DNA from: an uncultured bacterium
GTDB taxonomy: Bacteria > Bacillota > Negativicutes > Veillonellales > Veillonellaceae
Assembly (NCBI GenBank): GCA_905214495.1
Contig: CAJMLW010000016.1
Coordinates: 1 to 37,007, forward strand
DNA length: 37,007 nucleotides
Direction: 5' to 3'
Positions 17,077 through 25,656 of this stretch are shown piece by piece. The notes under the pieces are model-generated. The model made no database searches and was not told where the DNA came from. It was given only the letters and a program-made list of their open reading frames with translations. The first letter of the stretch is position 1, and every line of letters starts with the position of its first letter. Position numbers and translations under genes: made by a program.

Positions 17077-17846
17077 TGAAACTCTTTGATACACATGCAC
17101 ATATTAACGATAATCGTTTTGATAACGATAGAGCTGATATGTTACAAGCTTGTTTCGATGCAGGCGTTGAATACATTATGATTCCTGGTGTAGATAGACA
17201 AACTGTTGAATCAGGTGTTGCATTGGCTGAAACTAATGACCGTTTGTATGCTGCAGTAGGAACACATCCTCACGAAGCAAAAGATTTTACTGATGATGAC
17301 TATGAATATTTTAAAGAGTTAGCATTACACAATGATAAGGTGCGTGCTATCGGTGAAATCGGCCTGGATTATTATTATGATTTTTCTGATAGACCAACGC
17401 AAAAGAAGGTTTTTATACGTCAGCTTGAGTTAGCTCGAGAGGTTGATTTGCCTATTATTATCCATGATCGCGATGCTCATGGAGATATCATGGATATTTT
17501 ACGCAACGAAGGAAAGGATAACTGGGGAATTTTTCATTGTTATTCCGGTAGTTGGGAAATGGCTAAAGAGGCTATTAAATTGGGCTTTTATATCTCTTTT
17601 GCGGGGCCTGTGGTATTCCCAAAATCGACTAATTTAAAAGAAGTGGCTAAACAAGTGCCACTCGATCGTATTCTTATTGAAACGGATTCACCGTATTTAA
17701 CACCGCCTCCATTTAGAGGCCGTCGTAATGATCCAAGTAAAACACAATTTGTGGCACAGGAAATTGCATCGTTACGCGGTATGGATGTGGATGAGTTTGC
17801 TTCGATTGCTTATGAAAATGGCAAACGTGTATTTGGAATAAAATAA
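17076..17846 (+). CDS. tatD: TatD family deoxyribonuclease (YabD)
   Basis: A 256-residue metal-dependent hydrolase with a TIM-barrel fold. Metal ligands are visible in FDTHAHIND (HxH), GEIGLDYYYD (Glu), IIHDRDAHGD (His), FHCYSG (His) and IETDSPYLTPPPFRG (Asp). TatD proteins act as 3'-5' DNA/RNA exonucleases in repair or quality control. It is coupled to metG by a 1-base overlap, the same order as metS-yabD in B. subtilis. A terminator follows about 60 bases downstream. Confidence 0.94.
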   Translation: MKLFDTHAHINDNRFDNDRADMLQACFDAGVEYIMIPGVDRQTVESGVALAETNDRLYAAVGTHPHEAKDFTDDDYEYFKELALHNDKVRAIGEIGLDYYYDFSDRPTQKKVFIRQLELAREVDLPIIIHDRDAHGDIMDILRNEGKDNWGIFHCYSGSWEMAKEAIKLGFYISFAGPVVFPKSTNLKEVAKQVPLDRILIETDSPYLTPPPFRGRRNDPSKTQFVAQEIASLRGMDVDEFASIAYENGKRVFGIK

Positions 17847-17907
17847 ATACTGCTAGTTATAGGATATATGTGGACTTGTTATATGTTATACATATATTCT
17901 TGGTAGG

Positions 17908-17940
17908 ACGCGATTCTTTCGTAGAAAGGATCGCGTTTTT
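17908..17940 (+). terminator. Terminator of the metG-tatD unit
   Basis: A stem of about 13 pairs (17908-17920 with 17924-17935, with one wobble or bulge), a 3-base loop GTA and a T run. It closes the long run from holB to tatD. Confidence 0.8.
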
Positions 17941-17943
17941 CTA

Positions 17944-17952
17944 TGGTATACT
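17944..17952 (+). promoter_or_regulatory. Extended -10 promoter of the polyphosphate operon
   Basis: TGGTATACT is an extended -10 box (TATACT 17947-17952). The -35 position falls in the preceding terminator and shows no consensus. It lies 47 bases before the ppx start. Confidence 0.5.
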
Positions 17953-17998
17953 AACAATATATAGTCTATATCGATTTGGCCTTACAAAGGATGATAAG

Positions 17999-19534
17999 AT
18001 GGAACGCATTGCATTTATTGACTTAGGATCGAATTCCGTTCGATTCGTTATTTATGAAATATCAGATACAGGTAGTTATCGTTTAATTTATCAAGAAAAA
18101 AATTCCATTCGCTTAAGCGAAAATATGTGGGGTAATCATAAACTGACAGAACCTGCCATGAATCGTGCCTTAGTGTCGCTACAGTCTTATGTTCATATGG
18201 CAAAAGCGCTTGAGGTAAATTCTATTAAAGCTGTTGCTACAGCAGCTGTTCGATTAGCTAAAAATGGTGATGAATTTATTGAAACCGTGAAACGTGAGAC
18301 CGGGCTTGATTTAGAATGTATTTCAGGAGAAGAAGAGGCTCGTTTAGGCTTTTTGGGTGTTATTAATACGATTGGTCTCAAGGATTTTGTTATTTTTGAC
18401 TTAGGCGGAGCCAGTACTGAAATTACATTAGTAAGAAATCGTCAAATTGAACAGTCTGTTAGCTTACCTATTGGTGCTTTAACATTAACCGGAACCTATC
18501 AGAAGGGCGATGAGTTTACAGACAAAGAGTACAATAAAATGGTTAAGGCCATTAGAAAGGCCATAGAGGAACAGCCTTGGCTTAAGAACACTAAAATGCC
18601 TCTGTTAGGTATTGGTGGTACTGCACGAAATATAGCCAAAATGGATCAACGTAAATTATCGTATCCTATTACTAAATTACATAATTATGAGATTCCATAC
18701 CATCGTTTTACAGAATTATTGGATGAGGTCAGATCTAAACCGTTAGGGCAACGCAAAAAAATAAATGGTCTTTCATCCGAGCGAGCTGATATCATAATTG
18801 CGGGAATGAGTATCGTCTATGAATTATTTAATTATGTGAATTGTAAAACCTTAGTCGTAGGTGGTTCTGGCCTTCGAGAAGGCTTATTTTATGATTATTA
18901 TGGGCATAACTATTTAGGTGGTAATCCTATTATTCCAGATATATTGATTCACTCTGCAGAAAATGTTTTATTGGAGATGACACGTCATGAGCTTGTTCAT
19001 GCTAAATATATTTGTAGATTAGCTGATACATTATTTGAACAATGGTGGTCCTTGCATAAGGGCGATAATACGCTGCGCCGTTGTTTGCAAGTAGCATCAT
19101 TATTGCATGATATTGGCAAACGTGTGAATTATTATAGTCATGCTCGACATGGTTGCTATATGCTGGTTAACAGTAATCTATACGGAATGACACATATTGA
19201 ACAGGCTTTTAGTGCGTTTCTCGTTATGAATTCTCATGGTTTAACACCTAAGGAATATAAAAACTTCTTGTACGGTAAACTACTGGATGATGAGCAGCGT
19301 TCGATAGGGCAAAAGTTGTCAATTATTCTAGCTATTGCTGAGGCTCTTGATGAAAGCCATGAACAGCTGGTTATGAATTTAGATAGTCGAATTAGTCCAG
19401 ATGAGGTGCATTTGATTATACAGTATCCAAAGCATCGTGATATTGATATAACAAAAGGGGCTGTTGAAAAATTAGTGAAGCCTTTTAAAAAGGAATTTAA
19501 ACGTCAGTTAGAAATTGAGTGGTCCTCTCAGTAG
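17999..19534 (+). CDS. ppx: Exopolyphosphatase / pppGpp phosphohydrolase with HD domain (Ppx/GppA)
   Basis: A 511-residue enzyme of the ASKHA fold. The N-terminal ~320 residues carry intact motifs: IDLGSNSVRF (phosphate loop 1), ISGEEEARLG (catalytic Glu), FDLGGASTEI (phosphate loop 2), GIGGTARN, GLSSERADIIIAG and GGSGLREGLFYDYYG. The C-terminal half is an HD domain with LLHDIGKRVNYYSHARHG (HD near residue 370). The family removes terminal phosphate from polyphosphate or pppGpp; which substrate dominates is not decidable here. ATG 17999 follows AAAGGA; the open frame extends to 17870 but crosses the terminator and promoter. It is the first gene of an operon with a degenerate paralogue and ppk. 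Confidence 0.91.
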   Translation: MERIAFIDLGSNSVRFVIYEISDTGSYRLIYQEKNSIRLSENMWGNHKLTEPAMNRALVSLQSYVHMAKALEVNSIKAVATAAVRLAKNGDEFIETVKRETGLDLECISGEEEARLGFLGVINTIGLKDFVIFDLGGASTEITLVRNRQIEQSVSLPIGALTLTGTYQKGDEFTDKEYNKMVKAIRKAIEEQPWLKNTKMPLLGIGGTARNIAKMDQRKLSYPITKLHNYEIPYHRFTELLDEVRSKPLGQRKKINGLSSERADIIIAGMSIVYELFNYVNCKTLVVGGSGLREGLFYDYYGHNYLGGNPIIPDILIHSAENVLLEMTRHELVHAKYICRLADTLFEQWWSLHKGDNTLRRCLQVASLLHDIGKRVNYYSHARHGCYMLVNSNLYGMTHIEQAFSAFLVMNSHGLTPKEYKNFLYGKLLDDEQRSIGQKLSIILAIAEALDESHEQLVMNLDSRISPDEVHLIIQYPKHRDIDITKGAVEKLVKPFKKEFKRQLEIEWSSQ

Positions 19535-19543
19535 GAGGTAGGT

Positions 19544-21094
19544 ATGACATTATCAAAAGTGCTCAGATATGCTATTTTACATGTTGGGTCTAGTAGCATG
19601 AGCATTACAATATTAGAATACAAAAGTATTGATGATGTGCGTGTCATCGATTATGCAGCTCGAGAAGTGACCTTTGGAGAAGAATTATTTCAAACTTCAC
19701 GTCTTAGCTTTAAAACGATTGAAGAGATTTGTGACATTCTTAAGGGCTATAAACAATTAATGGCTGATTATGGTGTGTCTAGATGCCGTTTATATGGCAC
19801 TACCGTAATTCGGGAGGCCACTAATAGAAGGGCTATATTGGATCAGATTTTTATACAAACTGGCATGCGTGTTGAAGTGATAGATATGCCTAAAGAGGTA
19901 TATTTTAAGTACGCTCTTGTATATTACGAAATGATGTATCATCATAAGGCGACAGATGAGGATACAGCCTGTCTCTTTGCAGATGTTACATCTGGAGGAG
20001 TTGGTCTAACAGCTTGGAGAGGAGCATCTTTGTTATTTCAACAAAATATGCATAGTGGTTCTCTTCGTGTTATGGAGTCTTTTAACAGAAATCAAAGGGC
20101 TTCTATATCGTTTAGCACTGCTATTACAGAATATTTGCATCGTATGATTAGTCCATTGCGAGAAGAATTGCAATTATTTAATATTAAGAATGTCATATTT
20201 TCCGGTGATGAAGCACGTTTAATCTTACAATTGATGGGATATAGTGATAGTGAACCTATTATAACAATTACCCCACAGCAATTTAAAGAGCTAGTAGACT
20301 CCTTTGATGGTATTACGGCCACCAAATTGATGAATCGGTATAAGATACCGGAATTTAAAGCTAATATTCTTATGCCTACAATGATTTTGTTTGCAGAAAT
20401 CATTAATGCGATTCAACCAGAGTCTTTAATATTTAGTAGTTACTCTTTTTCACAAGGTATTAGTTGGTTTTACGGTGTAGAATCTCAAAATCATCCGTAT
20501 ATGTATCAGTTACGTGAGCAAAATGCTGACTTAGCACGTGCTATAGCGGCTCGTTATCACACGGATTCTATACATGATAGGGAGGTTGAACGTTTTAGTT
20601 TAGCCTTTTGTAATGCATTGCGTCATAAAGGCTTGCCAGAGCGGTGGGGATATTTGTGTCGCATAGCGGCAATCTTGTGTTCTGTTGGCAAATTTGTAAG
20701 CCTTAGAAATCATGGCGAGCATGCGTATCATATCGTCATGGGAACTGATATATTTGGACTTTCAGAGGAAGAAAAACAAGTAGTTGCGAATGTAGTTTAT
20801 TACCACTATAAAGGGACACCTTCAGATGATGATGATTACTTTAGAGTGCTAACAGAATTACAAAAAATACAGGTTACAAAGCTTGTTGCTATCGTCCGTG
20901 TAGCCTGTTCATTAGATGCGGGAAGTAATCAAAAAATAGACGAGATACGATTAGAAGAGAAGGATAAAGAATTAATTGTTCACGTACGGACAAGGGAAAA
21001 TATTTCTCTTGAATGGTGGACATTTAATCGAGATTCTATCTATTTTAGCGAAATATTTGGTATGGAAATTTCCTTGACCATAGGGGGTGTATAA
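19544..21094 (+). CDS. Divergent Ppx/GppA-HD-like protein, likely pseudoenzyme
   Basis: This 516-residue protein has the same layout and length as its upstream neighbour but weak sequence likeness. Motifs at matching places are altered: DLGSNS becomes HVGSSSMS near residue 15; the catalytic-Glu region SGEEEAR becomes DMPKEVYF; DLGGAST becomes DVTSGGVG; GGSGLREG becomes SSYSFSQG; and the HD dyad LLHDIGK becomes ILCSVGK near 379. Later His residues (NHGEHAYH) persist. It is therefore probably inactive as a phosphatase and may regulate or scaffold Ppx or Ppk, or bind polyphosphate or (p)ppGpp. The frame is clean and the Shine-Dalgarno TAGGAGGTAGG is strong, so it is a maintained gene, not a decayed one. 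It starts 9 bases after ppx and overlaps or abuts ppk. Confidence 0.78.
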   Translation: MTLSKVLRYAILHVGSSSMSITILEYKSIDDVRVIDYAAREVTFGEELFQTSRLSFKTIEEICDILKGYKQLMADYGVSRCRLYGTTVIREATNRRAILDQIFIQTGMRVEVIDMPKEVYFKYALVYYEMMYHHKATDEDTACLFADVTSGGVGLTAWRGASLLFQQNMHSGSLRVMESFNRNQRASISFSTAITEYLHRMISPLREELQLFNIKNVIFSGDEARLILQLMGYSDSEPIITITPQQFKELVDSFDGITATKLMNRYKIPEFKANILMPTMILFAEIINAIQPESLIFSSYSFSQGISWFYGVESQNHPYMYQLREQNADLARAIAARYHTDSIHDREVERFSLAFCNALRHKGLPERWGYLCRIAAILCSVGKFVSLRNHGEHAYHIVMGTDIFGLSEEEKQVVANVVYYHYKGTPSDDDDYFRVLTELQKIQVTKLVAIVRVACSLDAGSNQKIDEIRLEEKDKELIVHVRTRENISLEWWTFNRDSIYFSEIFGMEISLTIGGV

Positions 21095-21095
21095 G

Positions 21096-23213
21096 TTGTT
21101 TACAAGTCCAAAGTACTATTTTAACCGTGAATTATCCTGGTTAAAGTTTAACCAACGGGTTGTATTAGAAGCGATGGATACGAGCAATCCCTTAATGGAG
21201 CGTTTACGCTTTATCGCTATTGCCAGTTCTAATTTAGACGAATTTTTTATGATACGCGTAGCGGGATTACGTCATCAAGCTATGAATGGTATTATTAAAT
21301 ATGATGCTGCTCATATGGATGCCAAGGCACAGCTCAAAGCTATTGATGAGTCTGTACAGCGTTTAGTTTCGTTACAGTATACCTATTTACATCGTGTTTT
21401 AGCAGATTTAAAGGAAAAAGGGTTTAGTTTTTTTCATCCTGAAGAGTTAGATGTAAAGACAAAGGCCTGGTTACGTCATTATTTTGAGGAACAAATCTAT
21501 CCTGTGGTCACTCCATTGGCCGTTGACTCAGGACATCCATTTCCTTTTTTAGCTAATAATACGATTAATGCTATTGTTCGTATTTTTCAAGTCCAACCTG
21601 ATGGTACAAAGGATTATAAAATTGCAATTTTGCCAATACCATCAGTATTAGATCGAATTATAGAAGTACCATCTTCATCGAACAAGGAACATAGATTTGT
21701 CTATTTAGAGGATGTAATTAGTTATTATGCAATCCAGTTCTTCCAAGGTTATGGCATAGAAGAGGCCATGATTTTCCGCTTGACTCGTGATGCGGACTTA
21801 GAAATCGATGAAGAAGATGCAAAGGACTTATTGACCGAAGTAGAGGCCTCTTTACGGCGTAGACGCCGTGGTGATGCGGTTCGCTTAGAGGTTGTTGGAG
21901 GTGGTTCTCCTGAATTGTTGCGTACCGTATTGGCAAGTGTAGAACTTGAAGAAAAAGATGTATACCATATAGATGGTCATTTAGATTGTCGTATGTATTT
22001 CGATTTTTCAAATTACCCTGGGTATGATAATTTGCGCTATAAACCATTTGAGCCTAAAATACCAAGCGATTTAATTGGCTTCGAAGGAGAAAATTTACTC
22101 GATGTGATTCGTAATAGAGATATATTCGTACATCATCCTTTTGAATCCTTTAGTGTGGTTGAACAATTTGTAGCACAAGCTGCGGTAGATCCAAATGTAT
22201 TAGCTATAAAACAAACCTTGTATCGCGTTAGTGGAGAATCACCCATTATTGCGTCTCTTATAAAAGCAGCGGACAATGGTAAGCAAGTTACTGTTTTGAT
22301 GGAAGTAAAGGCCCGTTTTGATGAAGAGCATAATATTACTATGGCTCGTAGATTAGAAAAGGCGGGTTGTCATGTTATTTATGGGTTAAAGGGGTTAAAA
22401 ACCCATTCTAAGATTACAATGGTAGTTCGCCGTGAAGAAGATGGTATACGCCGTTATGTGCATTTAGCAACGGGGAATTATAATGGTAAAACGGCGCGTA
22501 TATATACGGATTGTGGCATTTTTACATGCAATGATGAATATGGTGATGATGCATCTCGCTTCTTTAATTTGATTTCTGGTTATTCTGACCCACCGATTTG
22601 GAATAAGTTTATCGTAGCACCATTAAATTTGAGAGAGCGAATTATGGATCTTATAGACGAAGAAATTGAATGTGCTAAACGTGGTGAAGATGCATATATT
22701 ATTGCAAAAATGAATTCCTTACTGGATAAAAAAGTCATTGCCAAATTATATGAGGCATCTGCTAATGGTGTACGTATTGATTTGATTGTACGGGGCATTT
22801 GTACTCTTAGACCTGGCATTGCAGGTGTTAGTGATAATATTACGGTACGTTCCATAGTAGGACGTTTCTTAGAGCATCATAGATTGTTCTATTTCCGAAG
22901 TGGGGGGAATGAAAAAATCTTTCTTTCTAGTGCGGACTGGATGCCTCGCAATTTAAATGAACGGGTTGAATTGATGATTCCTATTGAGGATAAACGTCAT
23001 AAAGCACGAATTAAAGGTATTCTAGATTTATATCTAGTAGATACATTAAAAGCACATCTCATGAGAGCCGATGGTTCTTATTATAAAGTTTCTAATATAG
23101 AGGGGCCGTTATCTGCACAAGAAGAGTTAATGGAGGCCGCCAATACACAAGATAGTAGGGAGCAAATGACGGTTATAGAGCGATTTAAACCGATGTTTAA
23201 GATGAAAGAATAA
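21096..23213 (+). CDS. ppk1: Polyphosphate kinase 1
   Basis: A 705-residue enzyme that builds polyphosphate from ATP. It begins with the PPK N domain (YYFNRELSWLKFNQRVVLEA, NLDEFFMIRVAG). The two phospholipase-D-like catalytic domains show LKTHSKITMVVRR (His near residue 440, the usual phosphohistidine), HLATGNYNGKTARIYTD, FLEHHRLFYFRSGG (His near 594) and SADWMPRNLNERVELM. Length is typical. I chose TTG 21096 because AGGGGG (21082-21087) is then well spaced; the GTG at 21087 lies on the site itself. It overlaps or abuts the preceding gene, so synthesis and breakdown of polyphosphate are encoded together. Confidence 0.95.
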   Translation: MFTSPKYYFNRELSWLKFNQRVVLEAMDTSNPLMERLRFIAIASSNLDEFFMIRVAGLRHQAMNGIIKYDAAHMDAKAQLKAIDESVQRLVSLQYTYLHRVLADLKEKGFSFFHPEELDVKTKAWLRHYFEEQIYPVVTPLAVDSGHPFPFLANNTINAIVRIFQVQPDGTKDYKIAILPIPSVLDRIIEVPSSSNKEHRFVYLEDVISYYAIQFFQGYGIEEAMIFRLTRDADLEIDEEDAKDLLTEVEASLRRRRRGDAVRLEVVGGGSPELLRTVLASVELEEKDVYHIDGHLDCRMYFDFSNYPGYDNLRYKPFEPKIPSDLIGFEGENLLDVIRNRDIFVHHPFESFSVVEQFVAQAAVDPNVLAIKQTLYRVSGESPIIASLIKAADNGKQVTVLMEVKARFDEEHNITMARRLEKAGCHVIYGLKGLKTHSKITMVVRREEDGIRRYVHLATGNYNGKTARIYTDCGIFTCNDEYGDDASRFFNLISGYSDPPIWNKFIVAPLNLRERIMDLIDEEIECAKRGEDAYIIAKMNSLLDKKVIAKLYEASANGVRIDLIVRGICTLRPGIAGVSDNITVRSIVGRFLEHHRLFYFRSGGNEKIFLSSADWMPRNLNERVELMIPIEDKRHKARIKGILDLYLVDTLKAHLMRADGSYYKVSNIEGPLSAQEELMEAANTQDSREQMTVIERFKPMFKMKE

Positions 23214-23629
23214 TGAAGTTCTAAAAGAGCATTATATTGATGTATAAATATAGATTGTAAATTCCCAATCTAAGTATATTTTAGCCATTTTATTTATTGT
23301 AATATGAAATGTAAATGAAAATTTAAAACTTTAATATATTTTATGGTAACAATAGAAAAACTCATAAATATTCATTAACAGAATAATATATACATAGTAT
23401 ACTATATATTGTAGTGACATCTGAGATACCTCTACAATTTTGCTTATATAGTATGTTATCGAAAAATATAGATATGTTCTTACACGGTGGACAAAATGTA
23501 AAAAAAACAAAAAAATAAAATAATAAAAACCATATATTATAATGGTTTATTGGCGATTGTTAACCTTGCGCGTTTGACAGGTTATATCTAACTGTAGTAG
23601 AATATGATTGTTACAGGAGGTATTTCGTA
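23214..23629. other. 416-base AT-rich intergenic region before the YabE-like gene
   Basis: No ORF is seen. It holds a weak 7-bp stem (23251-23257 with 23266-23272) that may end ppk transcription, an A-rich run near 23500-23525, a 7-bp inverted repeat around the TATTATA at about 23530-23550, and the promoter at 23574-23603. I recognise no riboswitch or known RNA. Confidence 0.5.
23574..23603 (+). promoter_or_regulatory. Promoter of the YabE-like gene
   Basis: A perfect -35 TTGACA (23574-23579), an 18-base spacer and TAGAAT (23598-23603). The start codon is 27 bases beyond the -10 box. Confidence 0.7.
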
Positions 23630-24601
23630 ATGAGAATTCAAAAGACGCACAAGCGATATATATCGTCTGTGGTTGCTGGATTGATGGTAACAGCAATAAC
23701 CTTAACTGGTTTTTCTTACAACGATAAAACTGTTACAGTCATGGCTGATGGTGCAGCTCATACTGTTAAAACACATTTAAATTCGAATGAAGGTATCGTG
23801 CGTAACGCAGGTATTAAATTAAATCCGAAAGATAAAGTAATTAGCGATTCTAATTCTGTACAAGAAGGGACAACACTTACAGTAGTAAGAGCATTCCCAG
23901 TATCTGTTACAGTAAATGGAAAAACTAGAACTGTTTATACTACACAAACTACAGCAGAGGACTTAGCAGAAGAATTAGGCTTTAAAGCTCCTAATTATAC
24001 CACTGCAGCTAGTGGTGCTATTCAAGCTGGTAGTACTGTGGATATTGTACGTATTACAAGCCGTGCAGTGAATACTGTGGATCAAGAAATCCCAGTTCAA
24101 GTTATTCGTCAAAAAGATGACACAATGGCTCAAGGTGAAGAAGAAGTTGTTCAAGTTGGTCAACCGGGCACTGAACGCGTTCAGGTTGAGACATTATATA
24201 ATAATGGCACCGCTATTAGAACGAATGAATTGTCTAAGTCTGTAATGACAAATATGGTACCTACAATTATTAAAGAAGGTACTCGTGAAGTAACGACATC
24301 CCGTAATGTATCTGGCCGTGCATCTCGTTCTATCGTTATGGAAGCATCTGCTTATTTAGCAGGTGATGGCGACGGTGCTGGTATTACTGCTACAGGTATT
24401 CCTGCAGTACGCGGTGTAGTTGCTGTTGACCCTGATGTGATTCCATTAGGTACGCGCTTATTTATTCCAGGCTATGGTGAGGCCGTAGCAGCTGATACAG
24501 GCGGTGCTATCGTAGGGAATCGTATTGACCTTGTTATGGACTCCTATGGTGAAGCCATGGACTTTGGTCGACGTGATGTAACAGTTTACGTACTCGATTA
24601 A
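23630..24601 (+). CDS. YabE-like wall protein: DUF348, G5 and 3D domains
   Basis: A 323-residue exported protein. An N-terminal basic stretch and hydrophobic helix (about residues 8-28) act as signal or anchor. Two DUF348 ubiquitin-like repeats follow (about 33-75 and 88-130: TVMADGAAHTVKTHLNS, VTVNGKTRTVYTTQTTAEDL), then a G5 domain (about 150-225) and a C-terminal 3D domain (about 235-323) with ASAYLAGDGD, DVIPLGTRLFI and GNRIDLVMDS. The order matches B. subtilis YabE and resembles resuscitation-promoting factors, with the 3D domain likely the peptidoglycan-cleaving part. ATG 23630 follows AGGAGGT. It stands alone with a strong promoter and terminator. In B. subtilis yabE lies between yabD and rnmV, as here apart from insertions. 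Confidence 0.9.
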   Translation: MRIQKTHKRYISSVVAGLMVTAITLTGFSYNDKTVTVMADGAAHTVKTHLNSNEGIVRNAGIKLNPKDKVISDSNSVQEGTTLTVVRAFPVSVTVNGKTRTVYTTQTTAEDLAEELGFKAPNYTTAASGAIQAGSTVDIVRITSRAVNTVDQEIPVQVIRQKDDTMAQGEEEVVQVGQPGTERVQVETLYNNGTAIRTNELSKSVMTNMVPTIIKEGTREVTTSRNVSGRASRSIVMEASAYLAGDGDGAGITATGIPAVRGVVAVDPDVIPLGTRLFIPGYGEAVAADTGGAIVGNRIDLVMDSYGEAMDFGRRDVTVYVLD

Positions 24602-24615
24602 TTCATATTAATAAT

Positions 24616-24648
24616 AAAAGGAGATATCCAAGTGATATCTCCTTTTTG
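24616..24648 (+). terminator. Terminator of the YabE-like gene
   Basis: A 13-bp perfect stem (24616-24628 with 24634-24646), a 5-base loop and a T run. Confidence 0.85.
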
Positions 24649-24666
24649 TATAATTAACCTAATGAG

Positions 24667-24708
24667 AAAAGGACGATAGTTTCCAACGAGGAAATATATC
24701 GTCCTTTT
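24667..24708 (-). terminator. Terminator of msrAB operon
   Basis: Outer arms 24667-24678 and 24697-24708 pair perfectly over 12 bp, with an inner stem TTTCC/GGAAA. On the minus strand the stem ends in a T run. It starts 13 bases after the msrAB stop. Confidence 0.8.
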
Positions 24709-24720
24709 ATTGTATAGATA

Positions 24721-25656
24721 TTAGTCAATATAAGGAATTAGGTATTCATACTTTGTTCCTAATAATTCATTTTTAGGTATAAATTTGAGCGCAGATCCAT
24801 TGATACAATACCGTAATGATCCATTAGGTCCATCTTCAAAAACATGACCTAAGTGGGCATTACCGATTCGACTACGCACTTCAATACGCTGCATACCGTG
24901 TGAGTTATCTTTGTAATATCGAATAACATCCTTTGCTATTGGTTTTGTAAAACTTGGCCAACCACAATGTGATTCGAATTTACGCGATGATCCGAATAGT
25001 GGTTCACCCGTTGTAATATCTACATAGAGTCCTGATTTAAACTCATCAGTCAATTTATGACTAAATGGTGCATCTGTAGCAGCATTCTGAGTTACTTCAA
25101 ACTCTTGCGGTGATAAAGTTTGCAAGTCTTTTTCGGTCGGTTTGTTATAGGCGCTATCGTCTATAAGCGGCTCTTGGGATAAGCCGAGAGGAATGTGACA
25201 ATAACCATTAGGGTTTTTGTCTAAATAATCTTGATGATATTCTTCTGCTGAGTAATAATTTTCTAATGGCAAGACTTCGATGGCGAAGGGGTTGCTTTCA
25301 AAGGATTGAGCACGAGCTAATGTAGTCTCGATAATTGCTTTATCAGCACTATCTGTATAGTATATACCTGTCCGATACTGGATTCCTTCATCCCCGCCTT
25401 GTTTATTGATGCTAAATGGATCGATAGCACGCAAGAAATACTGAATTAAATGATCTAATGATAATATATCGGTATCATAGATTACTTTTAGTGCTTCTAC
25501 ATGGCCACTGTCATGACATACATCTTCATAACTTGGGTTTGTAGTAGGGCCGTTGGCATAGCCCACCTCAGTCGATACTATGCCAGGAATTTGGCGAATA
25601 TAACCTTGTAATCCCCAGAAACAACCACCACCTAAGTATATTGTGCGTTCTTTCAT
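24721..25656 (-). CDS. msrAB: Bifunctional methionine sulfoxide reductase MsrA-MsrB
   Basis: A 311-residue fusion repairing both stereoisomers of oxidised methionine. The MsrA domain (1 to ~155) has GGGCFWG with the catalytic Cys at residue 12 and YHQDYLDKNPNGYCHI. The MsrB domain (about 170-311) has ESHCGWPSF, RIGNAHLGHVFEDGP and the catalytic Cys in LRYCINGSALKF. The two CxxC zinc motifs of many MsrB proteins are missing, as in PilB-type fusions. No signal peptide is seen, so it is cytoplasmic. The start ATG abuts the stop of the MetE-like gene (TAGATG), so translation is coupled. Confidence 0.95.
   Translation of the reverse strand: MKERTIYLGGGCFWGLQGYIRQIPGIVSTEVGYANGPTTNPSYEDVCHDSGHVEALKVIYDTDILSLDHLIQYFLRAIDPFSINKQGGDEGIQYRTGIYYTDSADKAIIETTLARAQSFESNPFAIEVLPLENYYSAEEYHQDYLDKNPNGYCHIPLGLSQEPLIDDSAYNKPTEKDLQTLSPQEFEVTQNAATDAPFSHKLTDEFKSGLYVDITTGEPLFGSSRKFESHCGWPSFTKPIAKDVIRYYKDNSHGMQRIEVRSRIGNAHLGHVFEDGPNGSLRYCINGSALKFIPKNELLGTKYEYLIPYID

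Noticed and set aside
23298..23315. TGTAAT and TGTAAA hexamers resembling a WalR box upstream of the YabE-like wall gene
   Set aside because: The gap is 6 bases rather than 5, the site is about 260 bases upstream of the promoter, and such hexamers are frequent by chance in AT-rich DNA.
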